A DNA stretch of 64,000 nucleotides from Jannaschia sp. CCS1. GTDB lineage: Bacteria > Pseudomonadota > Alphaproteobacteria > Rhodobacterales > Rhodobacteraceae. The DNA is taken from the NCBI RefSeq assembly GCF_000013565.1, contig NC_007802.1, positions 1,922,001 to 1,986,000 of the forward strand, in the 5' to 3' direction. Positions within the stretch are counted from its first letter, which is position 1. Every line of letters begins with the position of its first letter. The notes beneath the pieces were generated by a model. It saw nothing but the letters and a program-made list of their open reading frames with translations, made no database searches and was not told the origin of the DNA. Shown here in pieces: positions 9,429-17,763 of this stretch. The position numbers and the translations under genes were made by a program.

Positions 9429-9453
9429 CACGACCTCCCGCGCGTTTGCCGAA

Positions 9454-9475
9454 ATTGATATACCATTGATATACC
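9454..9475. promoter_or_regulatory. Tandem 11-bp operator candidate for the GntR regulator
   Basis: Two exact, abutting copies of ATTGATATACC (9454-9464 and 9465-9475) sit between the divergent GntR and LLM monooxygenase genes. The GATATAC part is A/T-rich and partly symmetric, as many GntR operators are. Control of both transcripts by the adjacent GntR protein is inferred. Confidence 0.6.
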
Positions 9476-9544
9476 CTGCCCGGATTGCTACGCCTTGGCC
9501 CAGAGGTGGTCAAGGGCGGCTGCACGGCCAGAGGGAGAGAGCGC

Positions 9545-10699
9545 ATGACAGTGGTTCCGGTCACATCGGCAGATCTGGACGCCGCAGAGGTCAGCTGGTT
9601 CGCGGCGCTCTGCTCGGACGATTATGAATTTCTCGGCGTGCCCGACGGGCGGTTGCGGTCGTCGTGGGACCATTGCAGCGGGCTGGTCCGCGAGGCCGAG
9701 GCGCAGGGTTTCCGCAATATCCTGTGCCCGTCGTCCTATCAGGTCGGTCAGGACACCCTGTCATTTGTCGCGGGTTGCGCGCCAATCACCAGCAAAATCA
9801 ACCTGTTGGCCGCCGTGCGCTGCGGCGAGATGCAACCCATCATGCTGGCCCGCACCATCGCGACGCTCGACCACATGCTGGAAGGTCGTTTAACGGTAAA
9901 CATTATTTCCAGCGACTTCCCTGGGGAGAAGGCGGACAGCGGATACCGCTACCAACGCTCCCGCGAAGTGGTGGAGATCCTGAAGCAGGCCTGGACCGAC
10001 GATGAGATCAACTATCACGGTGAAGTCTATGATTTTAAAGGATTAACCACCGATCCCGTGCGACCCTACCAGACCGGCGGGCCGCTTTTGTATTTCGGCG
10101 GCTATTCCCCCGCTGCGCTGGAGCTGTGCGGGCAGCATTGCGACGTCTACCTGATGTGGCCCGAGCCGAAGGAGGCGCTGGCGCAGCGCATGAAGGACGT
10201 GAACCAAGTCGCTGAAAAATATGGAAGAACGCTGGATTATGGTCTGCGCGTCCACATGATTGTCCGCGACACGGAAGCCGAGGCTCGCGACTACGCGGAG
10301 CATCTGACCTCCAAGCTGGACGATGAATACGGCAAGTTGATCCGCGAGCGCGCCTTGGATAGCACGTCCCTTGGTGTCGCACATCAGGCTAAGGCCCGGG
10401 AATTGGCTGATAAGTTCGGCTATGTGGAGCCGCATCTGTGGACCGGCATTGGCCGGGCGCGGTCCGGGTGCGGGGCGGCTTTGGTGGGGTCCGCCGATCA
10501 GGTCCTGACCCAGATTGAGGAGTATAAGAAGATGGGCATCCGCGCCTTCATCTTCTCGGGCTATCCGCATATGGATGAATGCAAACATTTCGGACGGCTG
10601 GTCATGCCAGAGCTGAAAACCTGTTCAATGCCAGAGGTTTACGGGCGCGTGCCCGCCTCGGCCCCAGCAACGCCCCTGGGCGTGGGAGAGAGACGATGA
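9545..10699 (+). CDS. LLM-class FMN-dependent monooxygenase, SsuD-like; candidate sulfoquinovose monooxygenase
   Basis: A 384-residue bacterial luciferase-like TIM barrel related to alkanesulfonate monooxygenase SsuD. Such enzymes use reduced FMN and oxygen to split C-S bonds, releasing sulfite and an aldehyde. Family features include the NIISSDFPGE segment, the WTDDEINYHGEVYDF block typical of SsuD-like proteins, and GSADQVLTQIEEY near the end. The ATG at 9545 has AGGGAGAGAGCGC upstream. The aldo/keto reductase gene overlaps its stop by 4 bases (ATGA), implying translational coupling. The pairing fits SmoC with SmoB of the sulfo-SMO pathway. No flavin reductase is encoded nearby; FMNH2 would have to come from elsewhere. 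Confidence 0.82.
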   Translation: MTVVPVTSADLDAAEVSWFAALCSDDYEFLGVPDGRLRSSWDHCSGLVREAEAQGFRNILCPSSYQVGQDTLSFVAGCAPITSKINLLAAVRCGEMQPIMLARTIATLDHMLEGRLTVNIISSDFPGEKADSGYRYQRSREVVEILKQAWTDDEINYHGEVYDFKGLTTDPVRPYQTGGPLLYFGGYSPAALELCGQHCDVYLMWPEPKEALAQRMKDVNQVAEKYGRTLDYGLRVHMIVRDTEAEARDYAEHLTSKLDDEYGKLIRERALDSTSLGVAHQAKARELADKFGYVEPHLWTGIGRARSGCGAALVGSADQVLTQIEEYKKMGIRAFIFSGYPHMDECKHFGRLVMPELKTCSMPEVYGRVPASAPATPLGVGERR

Positions 10700-11604
10700 C
10701 CAAGACCGCCATAGCAAACCGCATCAATGTGGGCGGGGTCGATATGTCCCGCATCGTGTATGGCATGTGGCGTCTGGGCGATGACAACGATACGTCGCCC
10801 GCCCATGTGCAGGCGAAGGTGGAGGCCTGTCTGGCGCAGGGCATCACCACGATGGATCAGGCCGATATCTATGGCGGTTACGCGGCGGAGGAATTGCTTG
10901 GTGCGGCCCTAAAAGCGGCCCCCGCGCTGCGCGACCAGATCGAGATTGTCACCAAGTGCGATATCGTGGCCCCTATCGGCGTGCATTCTGACAAGCGGGT
11001 GAAATACTATGACACCAGCGCTGACTATATCACCCAAGCCGTCGATAAGTCTCTGAAATTCATAAATATTGACGTGATCGACCTGCTGTTGATCCATCGT
11101 CCAGATCCGCTGATGGACCACATGGAAACGGGTGCGTGCCTCGACAAACTCGTCGCCTCCGGCAAGGTCCGCGCCGTGGGCACGTCCAACTTCCGCCCCT
11201 GGGATTGGGATCTTTTGCAATCCGCGATGGAGACGCCGCTGGCCACCAATCAGATCGAGGCCTCCGTCCTGTGCCACGCGCCGTTTACCAATGGCGATGT
11301 GGCGTTTCATCAACGCCACGGCCAGCCGATCATGGCTTGGTCGCCGCTGGCGGGGGGCGCACTGTTCGGGGAGGAGGGCGCGGATGTGCACGCTGTGCTG
11401 GACCGGATCGGGGCCGATCATGGCGTGGGTGCCGATGCCGTCGCCGTGGCGTGGCTGTTGCGGCACCCGTCCAACATCCTGCCGGTGATGGGAACCAATA
11501 ATATCAACCGTATCAATAGCTTATCGGACGCCTTTAAAGTCACGCTTGATCGTCAGGACTGGTACGAGATCTATACCGCCGCGCTGGGACACGACGTGGC
11601 GTAA
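10696..11604 (+). CDS. Aldo/keto reductase; candidate 6-oxo-glucose reductase (SmoB-like)
   Basis: A 302-residue (alpha/beta)8 aldo/keto reductase. The catalytic tetrad is present: Asp54 and Tyr59 (MDQADIYGG), Lys87 (VTKCDI) and His134 (LLIHRPD). The NADPH-site region GTSNFRPWDWDLL and the C-terminal VMGTNNINRI are intact. It starts inside the stop of the LLM monooxygenase gene (ATGA at 10696-10699). In the sulfo-SMO pathway the monooxygenase turns sulfoquinovose into 6-oxo-glucose plus sulfite, and an aldo/keto reductase (SmoB) makes glucose. The pairing here suits that step. Other aldehydes from C-S cleavage remain possible. Glucose would feed the glk gene immediately downstream on the other strand. 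Confidence 0.85.
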   Translation: MTKTAIANRINVGGVDMSRIVYGMWRLGDDNDTSPAHVQAKVEACLAQGITTMDQADIYGGYAAEELLGAALKAAPALRDQIEIVTKCDIVAPIGVHSDKRVKYYDTSADYITQAVDKSLKFINIDVIDLLLIHRPDPLMDHMETGACLDKLVASGKVRAVGTSNFRPWDWDLLQSAMETPLATNQIEASVLCHAPFTNGDVAFHQRHGQPIMAWSPLAGGALFGEEGADVHAVLDRIGADHGVGADAVAVAWLLRHPSNILPVMGTNNINRINSLSDAFKVTLDRQDWYEIYTAALGHDVA

Positions 11605-11644
11605 CGCTGCGAGGAGGGGTGCGTCAGCGACCCGAGGAGGGGCG

Positions 11645-12592
11645 TCAGCCCCGCGACAGATGGCTCGCGCAGCCCGTCAGCGCGGCATAATCGTCGCTGA
11701 CGACCGACACGCCAAACTGCTCCATGAAGGTCGAAAACCGGCCCTTGGACCGGAACGCCTCCACAAATCCGAACTGGTCCAGATAGGGCGCAAAGGCCCG
11801 CGTCACGCCGCCCACAAGGAACACGCCGCCGAAGGGCAGATGCGACAGCACCAGATTGCCCGCAACGTCCCCCAACACCTTCACAAACAGCGCGCCGGTA
11901 TCGCAGGCCTGTGCCTCACCATCGCCGATACGAGATAAAATATCAGCGGGATCAATGACTTCCCCGTGGAGGGCCGCGTGCAACTGGCTGACACCGCGCC
12001 CCGACAGCACCTCTTCCACCGACGGATATCCGCGGGAATCCGACAGCTTGCTCAGCATCGGGTGCAGCTCGGCAATAGATGTGGGCAGGCTCACATGCCC
12101 GGCTTCCGACGGCGGCACGAAGCGGCCGGCGGCGGTGTCAAACACCGGGCAGGCGTTGAACCCGGTGCCCAGGCCGATGACCAGTTTCGCCGCCGTTGCC
12201 GCCACCTCCGGCTGCGGCAAAACCTCCGCCAGATCGGTGGCCGCGATGTGGCCAATCGCGTGGCCCTGGGCCTGCAAATCGTTCAACACGGCGACGCGCT
12301 CGGCACTCAACGCCTCTGCCAGAACTGCCTTGTCGATGCGCCAGTCCAGATTGGTCAGGGTGCCGACCCCGTCATGGACAGGCCCCGCCATTGCGACGCA
12401 AACCCCTGTAATAAAGGTATGATTCTGGCTACTGTCGCCCAGATACCGGGCGATGACAGAGCCTATTCCATCAAACTCGGCATTGCGGTAGCGCCGCACG
12501 CTATCGACCTGGACCTCGGCCCCATGGGCCAGGGCCACACGGGTGTTGGTGCCACCGATATCGGCCACCAGCGAAAGAGCTGCGGGAACCAT
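11645..12592 (-). CDS. glk: Glucokinase
   Basis: An ATP-dependent glucokinase of 315 residues (ASKHA fold; the bacterial family is about 320), forming glucose 6-phosphate in the cytoplasm. The phosphate-1 loop is ADIGGTNTR at residues 10-18. LNDLQAQGHAI, GLGTGFNA and PSEAGHVSLP mark the sugar site, and GGVFLVGGV the adenosine motif. It is the third gene of a minus-strand group with the LacI regulator and the GH1 glucosidase (53 bases after the latter). It would phosphorylate glucose from the neighbouring alpha- and beta-glucosidases and feed the zwf-edd route encoded elsewhere in the window. Confidence 0.92.
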   Translation of the reverse strand: MVPAALSLVADIGGTNTRVALAHGAEVQVDSVRRYRNAEFDGIGSVIARYLGDSSQNHTFITGVCVAMAGPVHDGVGTLTNLDWRIDKAVLAEALSAERVAVLNDLQAQGHAIGHIAATDLAEVLPQPEVAATAAKLVIGLGTGFNACPVFDTAAGRFVPPSEAGHVSLPTSIAELHPMLSKLSDSRGYPSVEEVLSGRGVSQLHAALHGEVIDPADILSRIGDGEAQACDTGALFVKVLGDVAGNLVLSHLPFGGVFLVGGVTRAFAPYLDQFGFVEAFRSKGRFSTFMEQFGVSVVSDDYAALTGCASHLSRG

Positions 12593-12645
12593 GAAAGATC
12601 TTCCTTAACGTGGCCGAGCGCCACCACTGTGCCAACGAGGTGCGG

Positions 12646-13947
12646 TCAGCGCCACCAATTTGCTAATGCGTGATAGGACGCTTTGGGCGTCCGTGCCAAG
12701 GTCTCAAAATCCACATGGACGAGGCCGAAGCGTTTCTCGTATCCCAAAGCCCACTCATAATTGTCCATCAGGGACCACACGTAATAGCCCGCAACGGGGG
12801 CGCCGTCGGCAATCGCGGCCTGAACGCTGTGCAGGTGGTCGGTCAGATAGGCGATCCGGTCGGGGTCGGGCGTGGTGGCGGACGCCATGCCGTTTTCGGT
12901 GACATAGATCGGCAGATCACCAGTGTATTCGCGGGCGGTGCGGGTCAGAAAATCCTGCAACCCCTGCGGGTAGACCTCCCACCCCATGTCGGTCAGGGGG
13001 CCTTGGGTGGGCGCATAGGCATAGGCGGGCCAGGGGTCATCGGTCGCGCTGATGCGTTTGTTGGTGTAGTAATTCACCCCCACCCAATCGAGCGGTGAGC
13101 GGATGGTGGCGAAATCGTCCTGCCAGCCATCGGGCAGGTGGGGCTCCAACCCCTCCATCACCTCTGCCGGGTAGTCGCCCTTGAACAGCCCGCCCAGAAA
13201 GAAGCGGTTGTAGATCGCGTCATAGCGCGCGGCGGCGGCGATGTCGGCATCGCTGTCGGTGTTGGGCATGGCCCATTCAAAATTGCACACGGCCCCGAGG
13301 TTTTTCACGCCCAGACCTTTCATGACCTGGATCGACCGCCCGTGGCTGACCAGCACGTGGTGCATGGCCCGCGCGGTGGCGCGGATATCACGCAGTCCCG
13401 GCGCGTGGTGGCCCTCAAAATGCGACAGCCAACTGACGCACCACGGCTCATTGATCGGAGCGGCGGACCAGGTGCGGTCGCCGATGCGGGACATGATGGT
13501 CTCGGTGTAGTCGGCAAACCAATCGGGCATGTCGGCGTTGCGCCAGCCGCCCCTATCGGCCAGCGCCTGCGGCAATTCCCAGTGATAGAGCGTGACGGCG
13601 GGCGCGATGCCCCGCTCCAGCAGCCCATCGACGAGGCGATCGTAGAAATCGAGGCCGTCCTTGTTGGCCGCTCCACGCCCCTCCGGCATCACCCGCGCCC
13701 AGGAGGTGGAGAACCGGTAGACGTCCGCGCCCAGATCGCGGATCAGGTCCAGATCCTCGTCCAGCCGGTTCAGGTGGTCGCAGGCCCGCGCGCCGTCCTC
13801 AAACCGCACGACATTGCCGGGCGTGGCGGCAAAACTGTCCCAATGGGTCAGGCCCGCGCCGCCCTGGGCGTGCCCCTCGATCTGGTAGGCGGAGGTCGCG
13901 ACCCCGAAGCGAAAGCCCTCCGGGAAATCGGAGCGTTTGAAATCCAT
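12646..13947 (-). CDS. Beta-glucosidase, glycoside hydrolase family 1
   Basis: A 433-residue GH1 (beta/alpha)8 enzyme that hydrolyses beta-glucosides with retention. The acid/base Glu167 is in the INEPW motif and the nucleophile Glu351 in YVTENGM. The N-terminal FRFGVATSAYQIEG is a family signature. The ATG at 13947 has GAAGGA upstream; an in-frame extension adds nothing recognisable. There is no signal peptide, so it acts in the cytoplasm on imported sugars. It lies 41 bases after the LacI gene and 53 before glk on the same strand. Cellobiose-type substrates are likely; precise specificity is unknown. Confidence 0.93.
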   Translation of the reverse strand: MDFKRSDFPEGFRFGVATSAYQIEGHAQGGAGLTHWDSFAATPGNVVRFEDGARACDHLNRLDEDLDLIRDLGADVYRFSTSWARVMPEGRGAANKDGLDFYDRLVDGLLERGIAPAVTLYHWELPQALADRGGWRNADMPDWFADYTETIMSRIGDRTWSAAPINEPWCVSWLSHFEGHHAPGLRDIRATARAMHHVLVSHGRSIQVMKGLGVKNLGAVCNFEWAMPNTDSDADIAAAARYDAIYNRFFLGGLFKGDYPAEVMEGLEPHLPDGWQDDFATIRSPLDWVGVNYYTNKRISATDDPWPAYAYAPTQGPLTDMGWEVYPQGLQDFLTRTAREYTGDLPIYVTENGMASATTPDPDRIAYLTDHLHSVQAAIADGAPVAGYYVWSLMDNYEWALGYEKRFGLVHVDFETLARTPKASYHALANWWR

Positions 13948-13988
13948 GATTGTGTCCTTCGCTGGGGGCTGCTGCACCGTTGGGCGCG

Positions 13989-15023
13989 CTAGGTTGGAGC
14001 GGGTCCCGTGGACCGTCCGAGGGTAAGATCAGTCTCCCAGATCTCCTGAATATGGGGCTGGTCGGGATCGTCGATGAGGCTGAGCAGGATCTCCGCGCAC
14101 CGCCGCCCCGCCGCACGGATGGAGGAGCGGGTGGCAGTAAAGGCCGGCCCTTCCGGGGCGTTCATGCCATCGTTGTCGATATAACTCAGCACGTCGTCAT
14201 GGCAGATGATCGAGATGTCGTGGCCGGTGCGCAGCCCGCGCTCTCCGGCGGCGCGACGCACGCCGATGGCCGGAATGATCGACGAGACGACAAAGGCCGT
14301 GGGCGCGTCATCGCGGTCCAGCAGCGCGCGCGCCGTGCGATAGCCGTATTGCTCCGTCATGACGTCCGAATGCAGGAAGTCGGGACGGGGGGTCAGGCCC
14401 CGGGCGGTCAGGGCCTCTTCAAACCCGCGCCGACGGCGCAGGGCGAAATCCAGCGTCTCCTGTCCATTCAAAAGCGCGATCCGTCGGTGCCCCAGATCCA
14501 GCAGAAGATCGGTGGCGCGGCGGAAGGCGCGGACGTTGGCGACGTCGAGCCAGCTGTAGCCCTGCGGATCCGCGGTGCGGCCATGGATCAGGAAGGGCAG
14601 CCCGAGATCTTTCAGCAGCGGCACGCGCGCATCATCCAATGTGGGCGCCTGCACCATGACCGCATCGACCGACGCATTGGCCGCCATCTGCCTGTAGGCG
14701 GCTTCGGTGCAATCTGCGGGGACCATCGACAGGTGCAGGTCGAACCCGTCCTTGCCATAGACTTCCCCCGCACCGGCGATGAAATCGGCAAAGATCGGGT
14801 TCACCAACTCCTCCCGCCCGTTAAGCGGCATCACATGACCGATGGCCATGGCGCGGCCCGTTGCCAGCCTGCGGGCCCGCGAGTTGGGCAGGTAGTTCGC
14901 CGCCTCTGCCGCCTTCTGCACCCGCAGGCGCGTCGCTTCGCGCACCTCGGGGTAGCCATTCAAAGCGCGGCTGACGGTGGTCTGGCTCAGCCCGAGAGAT
15001 TCGGACAACTCCCTGAGGTTCAT
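13989..15023 (-). CDS. aglR: LacI-family regulator of the agl locus (AglR-like)
   Basis: A 344-residue LacI/GalR repressor. The N-terminal HTH reads MNLRELSESLGLSQTTVSRALNG, and the hinge helix region AANYLPNSRARRLATG precedes a periplasmic-binding-like ligand domain. The ATG at 15023 starts exactly at the HTH; a TTG six codons upstream is possible. It is divergent from aglEFGAK and first in a minus-strand set with the GH1 glucosidase and glk. Two LacI-type palindromes with an AAAGCGCT core lie in the divergent region, one right at this gene's start, which suggests autoregulation. In Sinorhizobium meliloti, AglR represses the aglEFGAK operon for alpha-glucosides. Confidence 0.85.
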   Translation of the reverse strand: MNLRELSESLGLSQTTVSRALNGYPEVREATRLRVQKAAEAANYLPNSRARRLATGRAMAIGHVMPLNGREELVNPIFADFIAGAGEVYGKDGFDLHLSMVPADCTEAAYRQMAANASVDAVMVQAPTLDDARVPLLKDLGLPFLIHGRTADPQGYSWLDVANVRAFRRATDLLLDLGHRRIALLNGQETLDFALRRRRGFEEALTARGLTPRPDFLHSDVMTEQYGYRTARALLDRDDAPTAFVVSSIIPAIGVRRAAGERGLRTGHDISIICHDDVLSYIDNDGMNAPEGPAFTATRSSIRAAGRRCAEILLSLIDDPDQPHIQEIWETDLTLGRSTGPAPT

Positions 15024-15038
15024 GGTTGCGGCGTCTTT

Positions 15039-15050
15039 CAAAGCGCTTGG
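15039..15050. promoter_or_regulatory. LacI-type operator near aglR start
   Basis: The bases CAAAGCGCTTGG differ at one position from the perfect palindrome at 15212-15223. It lies 16 bases before the aglR ATG, where bound repressor would block aglR transcription or early elongation. Autoregulation is inferred. Confidence 0.65.
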
Positions 15051-15172
15051 AATTTCGGCGAAAGGTATGCAAGGGGCGGGGCCAATGTCAAAGAAACAAT
15101 TTCACGCGCAGCCTTCTGGAATTGAATATTTGCCCTGAAAACGGGCGAATTTTGCGAAATGCCAGAGACTCG

Positions 15173-15223
15173 TTGACTTAACTCTTTGCATGCGCAAATG
15201 TGCCGCCACCCCAAAGCGCTTTG
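15173..15223 (+). promoter_or_regulatory. Putative aglE promoter with LacI-type operator
   Basis: A TTGACT hexamer at 15173-15178 is followed after 17 bases by AAATGT (15196-15201), a plausible sigma70-type pair. A perfect 12-base palindrome, CAAAGCGCTTTG (15212-15223), sits about ten bases further on, over the expected start site. A regulator bound there would repress aglEFGAK. The palindrome is directly visible; the -10 assignment is weak. Confidence 0.65.
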
Positions 15224-15311
15224 AAAAATGCGCGCTGGGACCTGATATGCGACTGCCGCGGCTGGATGCGACCCTGCACGGGCGCGCGGCGAACTGACTG
15301 GGAGGTCACCA

Positions 15312-16661
15312 ATGAAGAAGATCTATCTGGCGAGCGCCGCCGCGCTCGCTCTCTCTGCCAGTGGCGCGCTTGCTGATGGCCATATCAACCACATTTTCCC
15401 CGTGGGTGAGGGCGAGTTCAACTGGGACAGCTACACCGCCTATGCCGATGCCTTTGACCTGTCCGGTCAGGAATTGACGATGACGGGCCCGTGGACCGGC
15501 GATGACGCGGAGCTTGTAAACGCCGTTCTCGACTATTTCGAAAGTGCGACCGGCGCGACGGTGCAATATTCCGGCTCCGACAGCTTTGAAACGGACATCG
15601 TCGTTGCGACGCAGGCGGGCTCTGCCCCCAACATCGCGGTGTTCCCGCAGCCCGGCCTGATGACAGACCTCGCATCGCGCGGGTTCCTGACACCTCTAGC
15701 GCCCGAGACCGCCGATTGGGTCCGTGAAAACTATGCCGCAGGTGAATCCTGGGTGTCGCTTGGCACCGCAGCCAACGCCGCCGGTGAAGAGGCGCTGTAC
15801 GGTTTCTTCTACAAGGTCGATCTGAAATCCCTGGTCTGGTATTCGCCCGAGGCGTTTGACGAGGCGGGCTATGACATCCCCGAGACGATGGAAGACCTGC
15901 TGGCGCTCAACGATCAGATCGTCGAAGACGGCGCGACGCCATGGTGTATCGGTCTGGGATCAGGTGGTGCCACGGGCTGGCCCGCGACCGACTGGGTCGA
16001 AGACATCATGCTGCGCACCCAATCGCCCGACGTCTATGACGCCTGGGTCGCCAACGAGATCCCCTTTGACGCGCCCGAAGTGGTCAACGCCATCGAGACG
16101 TTCGGCGTCTTCGCCCGCAACGGCGATTACGTGAATGGCGGTGTGGAGGCGGTGTCGTCCACCGACTTCCGCGAAAGCCCCCTGGGCCTCTTCACCTTCC
16201 CGGCGGAATGCTACCTGCACCGTCAGGCGTCGTTCATCCCGACATTCTTCCCCGAAGATGCGGATGTGGACTTCTTCTACTTCCCCGCGTTTGAAGGCGA
16301 AGATCTGGGTTCGCCCGTCTTGGGCGCCGGCACTCTGTTCGGCATCACCCAGGACAGCGAAGCGGCACAGGCATTCATGGCGTTCCTGCAAACGGAAATC
16401 AGCCACGAGGTCTGGATGGCGCAGTCAGGCTTCCTGACACCGCATACCGGCGTGAATTCGGAGCTGTTCGCATCCGACACGCTGCGCCAGATGAACGACA
16501 TCCTGCTGGGGGCCACGACGTTCCGCTTTGATGCCTCTGACCTGATGCCGTCTGAAATCGGACAGGGTATCTTCTGGTCCGGCATGGTCGATTATGTGGG
16601 TGGCGAAGATGCCGCCTCCGTCGCGGCCCGGATCCAGGACCGTTGGGCTGAAATCCAGTAA
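15312..16661 (+). CDS. aglE: Alpha-glucoside ABC transporter, substrate-binding protein
   Basis: A 449-residue family-1 extracellular solute-binding protein. A clear Sec signal peptide (MKKIYLASAAALALSASG with an Ala-x-Ala site near residue 21) exports it to the periplasm. Conserved pieces of the AglE group include LTMTGPWTGDD, SDSFETDIV, PGLMTDLASRGFL and WCIGLGSGGATGWPATDW. GGAGGTCACC precedes the ATG. It is the first gene of the aglEFGAK order known from Sinorhizobium, where it binds sucrose, maltose and trehalose. A strong hairpin follows the stop, which probably raises the level of this mRNA over the permease genes. Confidence 0.93.
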   Translation: MKKIYLASAAALALSASGALADGHINHIFPVGEGEFNWDSYTAYADAFDLSGQELTMTGPWTGDDAELVNAVLDYFESATGATVQYSGSDSFETDIVVATQAGSAPNIAVFPQPGLMTDLASRGFLTPLAPETADWVRENYAAGESWVSLGTAANAAGEEALYGFFYKVDLKSLVWYSPEAFDEAGYDIPETMEDLLALNDQIVEDGATPWCIGLGSGGATGWPATDWVEDIMLRTQSPDVYDAWVANEIPFDAPEVVNAIETFGVFARNGDYVNGGVEAVSSTDFRESPLGLFTFPAECYLHRQASFIPTFFPEDADVDFFYFPAFEGEDLGSPVLGAGTLFGITQDSEAAQAFMAFLQTEISHEVWMAQSGFLTPHTGVNSELFASDTLRQMNDILLGATTFRFDASDLMPSEIGQGIFWSGMVDYVGGEDAASVAARIQDRWAEIQ

Positions 16662-16682
16662 GTCGCTGACTTGAAAAACACT

Positions 16683-16711
16683 GTCTCTGGCCCGGGATGT
16701 GGGCCAGGGAC
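16683..16711 (+). other. Intercistronic hairpin after aglE
   Basis: GTCTCTGGCCC and GGGCCAGGGAC can pair over 11 bases (one G-U) with a 7-base loop. There is no T-run, so full termination is unlikely. Hairpins just after binding-protein genes commonly protect the upstream mRNA segment, which would favour AglE over the permeases. That role is inferred. Confidence 0.6.
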
Positions 16712-16784
16712 AAAACCCGGTCCCGCAGAGGACCCGCCCGGCGCAGCGCATGTGCCACCAGCATAACGGGGGGAGGGCGCGCGC

Positions 16785-17762
16785 ATGTCGCCAATTCTAC
16801 AAGGCATCATCACCATTATCGTCGGTGTCGGCGGGTGTGTCGGCTACTTCTACTTCGCCAACCTCTTCCTGGATAAGGTTCTGTTCCCGGCCAAGGGGCC
16901 GAATGCAGGGCGCAACATCAATCGCGCCAACCAGATTCGCCCCTGGGTGTTTCTGTTTCCGGCGATCTTCGCGCTTGGCCTCTACCTGATGTATCCGGTC
17001 GTGGGCTCGTTCATCCGGTCCCTCTATGACCGGTCGGGCGACGAGTTTGTGGGGGCGGGCAATTATATACGCCTGTTCAACAACCCCGATTTCCGCACCG
17101 CGTTTCTGAACAACATTCTCTGGGCGCTTGTGGTGCCCGCCTTGTCCACCTTCATGGGCCTTCTGATCGCGCAGCTCACGGACCGCCTGAAATGGGGCAA
17201 CATCGCCAAGTCGATCATCTTCATGCCGATGGCGATCTCCTTCGTGGGTGCCTCGCTGATCTGGAAGTTCGTCTACGCGCAGGACCCCGATCTGGGGATC
17301 ATCAACGCGATCCGAACCTCCTTTGGCGGCGATCCGGTGGACCCGCTTCAGATCCCGTTCTGGAACAACTTCCTGCTGATGTTCATTCTGGTGTGGATCC
17401 AGACGGGCTTTGCCATGGTGATCCTGTCCGCCGCCCTGCGCGGTGTGCCCGAAGAAACCATCGAGGCCGCGATCATCGACGGGGCCAACCCGTTTCAGGT
17501 GTTCTTCAAGATCAAGGTGCCGCAGATCATCGGCACCATCGTCGTGGTCTGGACCACGATTACCATCCTTGTCCTGAAGGTCTTCGACATCGTCTACACG
17601 ATGACCGGCGGCAATTACGGGACCGAGATTCTGCCGTCCTTCATGATGGATTTCATGTTCCGCGACGATGGGCAGGCAACGGCTGTGGCCTTCGTGATCA
17701 TGCTGGTGGTTCTGCCGGTGATGATCTGGAACATTTTGCAAGCCCGTAAGGAGATGCGTTAA
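16785..17762 (+). CDS. aglF: Alpha-glucoside ABC transporter permease
   Basis: A MalF-type inner-membrane permease of 325 residues with about seven predicted spans, the first two at roughly 5-27 and 47-70. The cytoplasmic EAA loop is in ...VPEETIEAAIIDGANPFQVF... (about residues 222-241), where the AglK ATPase docks. It lacks the large periplasmic loop of enteric MalF. The ATG at 16785 is preceded by GGGGGGAGGG. The aglG ATG starts 1 base after its stop, so the permeases are probably translationally coupled and form a heterodimer. Confidence 0.92.
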   Translation: MSPILQGIITIIVGVGGCVGYFYFANLFLDKVLFPAKGPNAGRNINRANQIRPWVFLFPAIFALGLYLMYPVVGSFIRSLYDRSGDEFVGAGNYIRLFNNPDFRTAFLNNILWALVVPALSTFMGLLIAQLTDRLKWGNIAKSIIFMPMAISFVGASLIWKFVYAQDPDLGIINAIRTSFGGDPVDPLQIPFWNNFLLMFILVWIQTGFAMVILSAALRGVPEETIEAAIIDGANPFQVFFKIKVPQIIGTIVVVWTTITILVLKVFDIVYTMTGGNYGTEILPSFMMDFMFRDDGQATAVAFVIMLVVLPVMIWNILQARKEMR

Positions 17763-17763
17763 G

